Positions 1-6,000 of a stretch of 7,217 nucleotides of DNA are shown here, piece after piece. The notes under the pieces were generated by a model that did no database searches, was not told the DNA's origin, and saw only the letters and a list, made by a program, of their open reading frames with translations. Position numbers and translations under genes: made by a program. This DNA is from Caldifarciminota bacterium (GTDB lineage: Bacteria > Hydrothermota > Hydrothermia > B15-G9 > WFZT01): the NCBI GenBank assembly GCA_026986235.1, contig JALSOY010000239.1:1-7217 (forward strand), written 5' to 3'. Each line of letters starts with the position of its first letter. Positions within the stretch are counted from its first letter, which is position 1.

Positions 1-50
1 GATGTGGTGGGGATAGAGATGACAGAAAGGATAAGTAAGATGTGAGCCAT
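1..50 (-). CDS. 5' end of a divergent gene encoding an exported or membrane protein (partial)
   Basis: Only the first 16 codons and part of the 17th are in the window. Read on the minus strand, ATG at 50-48 opens a frame MAHILLILSVISIPTT that continues off the left edge. The start is well supported: a GGGAGGT ribosome binding site (complement of 57-63) lies 6 bases upstream, and an in-frame stop (complement of 81-83) excludes a longer N-terminus. The visible residues are strongly hydrophobic after position 3, as in a signal peptide or first membrane helix, but carry no Lys or Arg. I cannot name the protein. It is divergent from the pilus operon, with 471 bases between the two starts. A short + strand frame ending at 45 competes with it but has no supporting signal. 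Confidence 0.55.
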   Translation of the reverse strand, partial: MAHILLILSVISIPTT

Positions 51-56
51 CCTGCG

Positions 57-75
57 ACCTCCCTTTTGAGGGAAA
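57..75 (-). promoter_or_regulatory. Ribosome binding site in a potential hairpin
   Basis: On the minus strand, GGGAGGT sits 6 bases before the ATG at 50. The preceding bases TTTCCCT can pair with AGGGAGG around a CAAA loop: five Watson-Crick pairs (60-64 with 69-73) plus two G-U pairs. This would mask the whole Shine-Dalgarno sequence. The binding site itself is clear; regulatory use of the hairpin is only a hypothesis. Confidence 0.45.
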
Positions 76-121
76 TTATTTTAGATGTGTTGACAAAATG
101 CAAGACTTTCCTAAGGGACCA

Positions 122-350
122 CAATCCCCCTTTGAAAAAGGGGGATACAGGGGGATTGAAATTCAAGCGGTAGGCATCCCCCTTAGTCCCCCTTCTATCG
201 AAGGGGGAATTTGTGGTGTGCGGTGGACATCCCCCTTTGTCCCCCTTCTATCGAAGGGGGATCGGGGTTTCCAGAGGCCCCCTTTGGAAAAGGGGGATTA
301 AGGGGGATTCTCAAAAATTCCCTTGGTGAAGGGGGAGACAGGGGGATTGA
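122..350. repeat. Cluster of five short GGGGG/CCCCC hairpin repeats, mixed orientation
   Basis: Five units of about 32-37 bases share one design: CCCCCTT, a 3-8 base loop, AAGGGGG, then a second GGGGG-ATT about 3 bases later. Forward units lie near 123-158, 277-309 and 318-349; inverted units lie near 175-210 and 228-264. The first contains a perfect 10-bp stem (124-133 with 137-146, loop GAA). The two inverted units share the loop core TTCTATCGAA and are nearly identical. The last forward unit is degenerate, with only CCC in its left arm. This is the look of a dispersed, non-coding, MITE-like or REP-like repeat family. Short open frames across it (98-301 on +, 195-377 on -) translate into repetitive Pro/Gly-rich sequence and are artefacts. 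No transposase or target duplication is visible. Confidence 0.85.
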
Positions 351-383
351 TAAGCGATTTGCATCCATCTTCGTCAATAAGTT

Positions 384-403
384 AACATAAGATATATTAT
401 GTT
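384..403. promoter_or_regulatory. 7-6-7 inverted repeat, possible activator or repressor site
   Basis: AACATAA (384-390) and TTATGTT (397-403) form perfect 7-base arms around a 6-base spacer. The centre lies about 125 bases upstream of the start expected from the -24/-12 element at 492-507. That distance is typical for upstream sites of NtrC-family activators such as PilR. The arms do not match a binding site I can name, and an AT-rich palindrome can arise by chance. Confidence 0.35.
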
Positions 404-491
404 GAATTGTGTAAAAAATCCGATCATCTCCAGCTCCTGACTTTACCAGTATTTACTTGAATTCCAGCTCGTTGAGATTTTTTTTCATCCA

Positions 492-507
492 TGGCATTAT
501 AATTGCA
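492..507 (+). promoter_or_regulatory. Candidate sigma-54 (RpoN) -24/-12 promoter of the pilus operon
   Basis: TGGCATTATAATTGCA matches the consensus TGGCACG-N4-TTGCW at all fixed positions except CG (TT here). The GG (493-494) and GC (505-506) doublets are separated by exactly 10 bases, as sigma-54 requires. Transcription would begin near 517-518, only 4-5 bases before the ATG at 522. An overlapping TATAAT (498-503) could be a sigma-70 -10 box, but its nearest TTGAGA (472-477) is 20 bases away, which is too far. PilR/RpoN control of pilin genes is well known in other bacteria. Confidence 0.55.
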
Positions 508-521
508 ATATATCTGCCACG

Positions 522-1136
522 ATGAAAAAGGATAAAGGTGTTACACTGCTCGAGCTTCTCACCATTGTTGCCATTATCGGGATAATCTCTGCAATTGCTT
601 ACCCTTCATTTCGAATTATCCTGAAAAGAATTAATCTCAGAAAAGAGGTCTATCAGGTCTATGGAGACTTCATTGACGCCAGAGCCAGCGCCATGGAAAA
701 AGGCTGTGACTGGGTTTTGATTTTCGATCCTCAGAGAAACCGGTACACCGTATTTTCAGACAACGGAGTCACATCCACAGGCTCCGATAATACCCTATTC
801 ACATCGGACGACATAATAAACGAAGAATATCGAAATAACGGTGTTCTCGATCCCATTGATGGTGAGCTCAAGACAATGAGAGTCGTTAGATTGAAGTTCG
901 CCCGTTTCGGGCTGCTTGAAGATGTGGACAAAACTGCCTGCTTGAATGGAAATAACCGGCCTCCTCAAAACGGAGTTGACTTTCCGGATAACACACTCAG
1001 ATTCTCCTATCTTGGAGTGGCAAGATCCGGTGGATCCATCTACCTAACTGATGGAAAGGATCAGTACGCCATTTCCGTTGTTCAGTCAACGGGAAAAATT
1101 ACAGTTTGTAAATGGACAGGAAGTTTATGGAAATGA
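522..1136 (+). CDS. GspH/FimT-family minor pilin (FimU/FimT-like)
   Basis: This is a 204-residue prepilin. It has the leader MKKDKG, a prepilin peptidase site after Gly6, mature VTLLE with Glu at +5, and a hydrophobic helix to about residue 28. The globular part carries GspH/FimT hallmarks: an ARASAMEKG segment at residues 53-61, and near the C-terminus LRFSYLGVARSGGSIYL (159-175) followed by QYAISVVQSTGKI. Such pilins sit at the pilus tip and help initiate assembly; FimT relatives can also bind DNA, which cannot be judged here. Mature +1 is Val rather than the usual Phe or Met. ATG 522 is the only possible start, since no ATG, GTG or TTG lies between it and the upstream in-frame stop at 438-440, and it lacks a Shine-Dalgarno sequence. 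Its position at the head of the operon matches fimU of P. aeruginosa. The family call is firm; fimT versus fimU is not resolved. Confidence 0.88.
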   Translation: MKKDKGVTLLELLTIVAIIGIISAIAYPSFRIILKRINLRKEVYQVYGDFIDARASAMEKGCDWVLIFDPQRNRYTVFSDNGVTSTGSDNTLFTSDDIINEEYRNNGVLDPIDGELKTMRVVRLKFARFGLLEDVDKTACLNGNNRPPQNGVDFPDNTLRFSYLGVARSGGSIYLTDGKDQYAISVVQSTGKITVCKWTGSLWK

Positions 1137-1624
1137 AAGATTATGGATTCACATATACAGAGGTCCTTATCGCCCTCCTTATCGTCGTAATTGGATTTAT
1201 TATGGTTTTTAACCTCTCTTTCATAGCGGTAACCACAGGGAACTTTAACAAAGATGTGATCTCAGCCAGAGAATTGTCAAACGCACTTGTGGATTCTTTA
1301 AAGGAGCTTCCTTACACCGACAGTCTTCTTTCGGACGACGGGGATACTTCCGATCTTAAAGATATTGAAAATCCCGATCACATAATCATGCTCGTAAATC
1401 GTGACGATGACGGAGATACAAAGGTGGACGAAGAAGTTTACAACAGGGTTGACGATGACGACGACGGTCTCATTGACGAGGATCTGAAGAAGTTCTCAGT
1501 TGTTGTAAATATTGCGGAAAATCAACCGGTTGAGAATACAAAGACGGTTTCCGTCATAGTTTACTGGAGTTACAAAAGAGTACTAAGAAGGGTTGTAATG
1601 ACCGCAATAAAAAGGAGATACTGA
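1133..1624 (+). CDS. pilV: PilV-like minor pilin with two acidic calcium-type loops
   Basis: From ATG 1133 this is a 163-residue prepilin: leader MKDYG, cleavage before FTYTE (Glu at +5), then the hydrophobic helix VLIALLIVVIGFIMVFNLS. ATG 1133 overlaps the upstream stop as ATGA and has AGGAAG (1118-1123) 9 bases ahead. The in-frame ATGs at 1112 and 1127 would give leaders of 12 or 7 residues and remain possible. The TEVLIALLIVVIGF core followed by a short globular domain fits PilV/GspI-type pilins. Residues 91-99 (DDDGDTKVD) and 107-115 (DDDDDGLID) fit the DxDxDxxxD pattern of EF-hand-like or thrombospondin-type-3 calcium loops and are each followed by Glu. The C-terminal strand pair (VSVIVYWSYKRVLRRVVM) resembles the end of PilV proteins. 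Probable job: a link in the tip complex between the other minor pilins and PilY1. Confidence 0.8.
   Translation: MKDYGFTYTEVLIALLIVVIGFIMVFNLSFIAVTTGNFNKDVISARELSNALVDSLKELPYTDSLLSDDGDTSDLKDIENPDHIIMLVNRDDDGDTKVDEEVYNRVDDDDDGLIDEDLKKFSVVVNIAENQPVENTKTVSVIVYWSYKRVLRRVVMTAIKRRY
1611..1617 (+). promoter_or_regulatory. Ribosome binding site deciding the TTG start of pilW
   Basis: AAAGGAG lies 8 bases before TTG 1626. It supports this rare start codon, since the in-frame stop at 1608-1610 leaves no upstream alternative and the prepilin leader begins exactly there. Confidence 0.7.
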
Positions 1625-1625
1625 A

Positions 1626-2546
1626 TTGGGCAGGGATAAGGGTGTTACACTCGTTGAGCTTCTGGTTTCACTTTCTCTTGCCGTGTTTGTTCTTACCCTG
1701 GCATTTTTTATATTTCAAAGGCAGTTCAGGTATTCCCTGATCCAGAGATCAAAATCGGTCCTTCAGGTGGAATCCTATACGGGCGTTAATTTAATAGTTT
1801 ACGACATCATTCATGCCGGTTTTGGTCTCAGAAGGGATGTGAGACCCATTTTTTCAAAAAATTCCAATCCAGATACCCTATTTTTAGTGGGAAACGCGGT
1901 TAGAACGGATAGAACACCTGCGTGGAGTGTCCTCGTTTCAAAAGCCACCCTTTCAACGAGTCTTATTGTCAGGAAATGGATTAAGGGAAACATCAAAGCA
2001 GGTGACTGGATAGTAATACTGACCGATACAAAGGGATTTCTTGGCGGCCCATTTTCTGTCGTAGAAGTCACGGAGGTGGATGGCCCTGATCTTGATGGTG
2101 ACGGTTCTCCCGATCCCTGTCTCAACCTCAGGTTGAGTGCCGGAAACCCTGTCACAGCAGGAAAGGCAAGTCTGATTTTCACTACATCTCCTGACCACAC
2201 CCAGGACACCGTAAGGTACTTCATATCAAGTGGTGTACTCTACAGGAACGGTAGTCCCGTTATAGATAGCGTTGAAGATTTTGAGGTTTCTTTTCTTTTA
2301 GATACTGATAACAACGGAATTTATGACACATGGACCACTGACATAAATTCACTGAACGCAGAACAGATAGAGAATCAGCTTGGAGTTGTCAGGTTTTCGA
2401 TACTCGTAAAAAGTGGACAGAGGGACCCATCCTACAGATTCCCCAAAAAGACCGTAAAGATTGAGGAACACGAGTACGAAATTGAAGATCCACATTATCG
2501 TAGGATAATTATAACCAAGAGAGTGATACCGAGGAATGTGAGATGA
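1626..2546 (+). CDS. pilW: PilW-like minor pilin
   Basis: This is a 306-residue prepilin starting at TTG one base after the pilV stop. The leader MGRDKG precedes VTLVELLVSLSLAVFVLTLAF, with Glu at +5 and a single helix to about residue 28. It is the largest of the four pilins, as PilW/GspJ-type proteins are. Features that fit PilW are an early DIIHAGFG segment, a long beta-rich middle, and a C-terminal stretch where VRFSILVKSG is followed by RRIIITKRVIPRN, like the end of PilW proteins. Residues 155-163 (DLDGDGSPD) and 226-234 (DTDNNGIYD) are calcium-loop-like. By family knowledge PilW is part of the minor-pilin core (V, W, X) that recruits PilY1. Its stop overlaps the next start as ATGA, implying coupled translation. 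Confidence 0.8.
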   Translation: MGRDKGVTLVELLVSLSLAVFVLTLAFFIFQRQFRYSLIQRSKSVLQVESYTGVNLIVYDIIHAGFGLRRDVRPIFSKNSNPDTLFLVGNAVRTDRTPAWSVLVSKATLSTSLIVRKWIKGNIKAGDWIVILTDTKGFLGGPFSVVEVTEVDGPDLDGDGSPDPCLNLRLSAGNPVTAGKASLIFTTSPDHTQDTVRYFISSGVLYRNGSPVIDSVEDFEVSFLLDTDNNGIYDTWTTDINSLNAEQIENQLGVVRFSILVKSGQRDPSYRFPKKTVKIEEHEYEIEDPHYRRIIITKRVIPRNVR

Positions 2547-2989
2547 GGAAAGACAGAGGATTTGCGCTTGTAACGGTTCTGATACTTTTTATCATCATAC
2601 TTGCTCTTGGATTTATCATGGTCAATCTCGTGCAAAAGACGACAAAAGTCACCTTTTCAACTGTTAAGTACGAGAGTGCACTTGAGGCTGCGTCTTCAGG
2701 CATTGAGGTGGCAATATCAAGGATAGTACAGATGAGCCGTGAAGGCAAAAATCCAGAGGGCGAGATGAAAGTCAAACTCGGAGATTACGATGTTAATATT
2801 GAAATAGAAAAGATACTCGTTGCCCGTGCAAAGGGCACGGTCATTGAATTTGCCTCAGGTTATGAGGGAGCTGGAAAAGGTGCCGGTCAATACTTCATCT
2901 TTTACCTCGTCACCTCAAGGGCCCGTGGTAAATCTGGAGAACTTTTCGCAATTGAGGCAAATTACAGGGATGTGATAAAAAGTTTTTAA
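2543..2989 (+). CDS. pilX: PilX-like (GspK-related) minor pilin lacking Glu5
   Basis: This is a 148-residue prepilin: leader MRKDRG, then FALVTVLILFIIILALGFIMVNLV. The RGFALVTVLILF pattern is typical of the PilX N-terminal domain and of GspK. Position +5 of the mature protein is Thr, not Glu, as expected for the pilin at the very tip, which has no pilin above it to contact. A segment ESALEAASSGIEVAISRI follows the helix, as is common in PilX proteins. The rest is a compact domain rich in beta strands, with a Gly-rich stretch EGAGKGAGQ. No cysteine or calcium loop is seen. ATG 2543 overlaps the pilW stop by 4 bases, with GAGGAA (2531-2536) 6 bases ahead. PilX is expected to contact PilY1, the next gene. 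Confidence 0.75.
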   Translation: MRKDRGFALVTVLILFIIILALGFIMVNLVQKTTKVTFSTVKYESALEAASSGIEVAISRIVQMSREGKNPEGEMKVKLGDYDVNIEIEKILVARAKGTVIEFASGYEGAGKGAGQYFIFYLVTSRARGKSGELFAIEANYRDVIKSF

Positions 2990-2990
2990 T

Positions 2991-2996
2991 GGGAGG
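2991..2996 (+). promoter_or_regulatory. Ribosome binding site of pilY1
   Basis: GGGAGG lies directly after the pilX stop. It is 8 bases from ATG 3005 but only 2 from ATG 2999, so it favours the downstream start. Confidence 0.6.
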
Positions 2997-3004
2997 CGAT
3001 GGAG

Positions 3005-6000
3005 ATGTTTTCAATTCTTCTGTCAATTATTCTGGGCGCAACCATGAGTGACTACTGTGCCACTCCCCCTTTCGTTGCCAACGCCGTTACACCCAATGTT
3101 CTTATTATCCTTGATAACTCGGGAAGTATGCTCTGGGCAGCTTACGATAACGACGAAAATCCTTCAAACATCGCCTCAGGATACGACGAGAATTCACTAT
3201 ATTTCGGTTATTTTGAACCGGATAAAAAGTACTCTTATTCACACGCTGGTTACTTTTACGAAAATAGCTCCGGCAAGTGGTCAGGCAACTTCTTAAACTG
3301 GGTCTCCATGACGAGGATCGATGTGGCAAGAAAGGTGCTGACAGGTGGAAAAACTGTGGTGAAGGGAAATGACACACTGTTGGTCTTCAACCTGGAAGCT
3401 CGTGGATCCAACAACATGAAGAAGGTCAACAGAGCCTACAGATATACCCCCTTCCCATACAACAGGATTTACTCACGGAGGACATACGCCAACGGGAAAC
3501 CGGTTATAAGTTTTTACAGGTACTCGCCCTACAGGGGCAGAATCGGAACCTACACCCTTGCCATTTTAATAAACGGAAAGGGTAAGCCTGAAGGAATAAT
3601 CCAGAGAACGGCCGGGAAGATACGGTATGGACTTATGTTTTTCAACTACTCTCAGGGAGGTTACATTGCAAGCTACATTCGTGACGGAGACGAATTCTAC
3701 AATGGCGATTATCATTACAACCATCTGATTTCAGCCATTAACCGGGATCTCGGTGACAGGTGTAGAAATTGTATAAGAAGCACCTGGACTCCCCTATCTG
3801 AAGCACTTTATGAGGCATACAGGTTCCTCTCTCAGAGTTCTCCTTATTACTCCTGGAGTGATTTCAGGCGTGATCCGGGAAACCCCATTTATGATCCTTA
3901 TTATATCTTTTCTGGAGGTGAATCTTTACCTGTCCCCTGCAGACACTCGAGTGTTATTATTGTAACCGATGGTGAGCCCACAAAAGACCGTGACATTCCT
4001 TCTGAAATAAGGGATTACGATGGAGATGGGAACGATCCCGTACCTCAGGGGCAGAATCCACATTCCTATCCATGGGGCAGTGGTGGAAGCGACTATCTTG
4101 ACGATGTGGCTTTGTTCATGCACACCAACGATATAAGGAGTGACCTCGAGGGAACTCAGAATGTGGATGTTTACACGATACGAACATTTGGACAGTCCTC
4201 AATAAATACCCTCGTGGATGCTGCAAGAAACGGATCTTTCGTTGATAGAAACGGTAACAACCGCCCCGATCTCCAGGAGGAATGGGACGCAGACGGTGAC
4301 AGTATCCCGGACGGGTACTTTGAGGCTCCATCTGGATATTTGCTTGAGCAGGCGCTCCTGAAGATCCTTGCATTTATTCTTGAAAAGGTCTCATCCGGTA
4401 CATCTGTATCAGTCCTGTCTTCATCTGTAACGGGAGAAGGGACCGCACTTGAAGCCTACTTTGTACCCGCTTTACATGAAGGTGTGAGGAAGGTTACCTG
4501 GCTCGGATATCTTCAGGCACTATGGGTAGATGCATGGGGAAACCTCAGGGAAGACTCGAACCACGACCTGAAACTCGAGCCTTCAATAGACACGATTATC
4601 AGGTTCTCCTTTGAAAACAACGAAACAAAGGTTCTCAAATTCGGGGACCGGGACGGAGACGGAGTTCCCGATACCTACTACCCGGTCTCAACAACTAACA
4701 TAGATAATGTTAAAGCCGTATGGAAGGCCCACGAACTTCTTGCAGAGAGAGATCCAGACACCCGAAACATCTTTACCGCCATTGACAATATCACAGGATT
4801 AACGAAAGTTGAATTCTCCCGCACCAATGCTGATATGCTGCTGCCCTACCTTGGAGTTCATTCAATCGTTGCAGCGGAAAACCTGATCGACTTCATCAGA
4901 GGTGAAGACCTTGAGTCCTACGGATTCAGGGATAGAACTGTAACGGTTGGCAATCAGGAAAGGGAGTGGAAGCTGGGAGACATTGTTTACTCATCCCCTA
5001 CCCTCGTCGGATCACCATCTGAAAGGTACGATCTCATTTATAGAGATAGGTCTTACGAAGATTTTTACAGGCGTTATAAAGACAGGAGGCGGATGGTCTA
5101 TGTGGGAGCAAACGACGGAATGTTACACGCATTTAATGCCGGAAAGTACAAAATAGGATCTGGCGAATCTACACTTGAAATCAAAGGTGCAGGACACAGA
5201 GTTGGTAAAGAGATGTGGGCCTTTATACCGAGAAATGTACTCCCGCACCTTAGGTGGCTTGCAAATCCGGATTATTGCCATGTTTACTATGTTGACTTAA
5301 AACCCAAAATTACAGATGCAAGAATATTCCCAAACAGCAGTGTGCATCCAAACGGATGGGGAACCCTTCTGATCGGTGGCCTCAGATTCGGCGGCGGGAA
5401 AATATCAACCGGTTCCCACGAGTTTTCGTCCTCATACTTCGCCATAGATGTGACTGATCCTGATGTTACAGAACCGGATTTTCTCTGGGAGTTCACAGAC
5501 GATGACCTCGGTTTTACAACGACTTATCCTGTAGTCGTAAGACAGGGAAAAATTAATGAAAGGGGCAGATGGTATGTGATCGTCGGCTCAGGACCAGATC
5601 AGACAACAGGAGAATCCTCAAAAAGGGCCTATATTTTTGTTCTTGATCTCAAAACCGGAAACCTCGTGAGGAAAATTTCACTCCCCTACTCCAGATCCTT
5701 CTGCGGGAACCCCGTAGGTGTTGATACCAACATGGACTTCCAGACAGATTATGTGTACATAGGAGTCAACAGAAAAACGGGAACAAAGTACACGGGTGAA
5801 CTCTGGAGACTCGATCTGGTGGGAGATCCTTCAACATGGGAAGTTAAAGATATTTTTACGGCAGACGGTCCCATTACCGTTAGACCTGCAGTTTTCCTCG
5901 ATGAAAAAGATAACCTCTGGATTTTCATCGGAACCGGTAAGTACTTTTCAGATCTTGACGAAGCCGACAAGTCCTACAATTATTTTTACGCCTTTAAAGA

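Noticed and set aside
1..45. + strand tail DVVGIEMTERISKM before a stop at 43-45, as the end of an upstream gene
   Set aside because: The opposite strand has a start codon with an excellent ribosome binding site over the same bases, which is stronger evidence.
60..83. Terminator hairpin TCCCT-TTTG-AGGGA followed by an AT-rich stretch on the + strand
   Set aside because: Only a 5-bp stem with no real T run, and it is explained by the ribosome binding region of the minus-strand gene.
90..118. TTGACA at 90-95 as a -35 box
   Set aside because: No -10-like sequence at suitable spacing; the GC-rich repeat begins there.
122..350. CRISPR array
   Set aside because: Units differ in orientation, length and sequence, and the spacing is irregular; no cas gene nearby.
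98..377. Two short open frames, 98-301 (+) and 195-377 (-)
   Set aside because: They run through the hairpin repeats and translate to repetitive Pro/Gly/Lys sequence typical of this repeat family; no ribosome binding site or family resemblance.
468..485. Terminator with CTC-GTT-GAG and a T8 tract
   Set aside because: The stem is only 3 bp; the T tract more likely belongs to the AT-rich upstream promoter region.
1811..2224. 137-codon minus-strand frame inside pilW
   Set aside because: It is a shadow of pilW, whose + frame shows clear prepilin features and continuity; no start signal on the minus strand.
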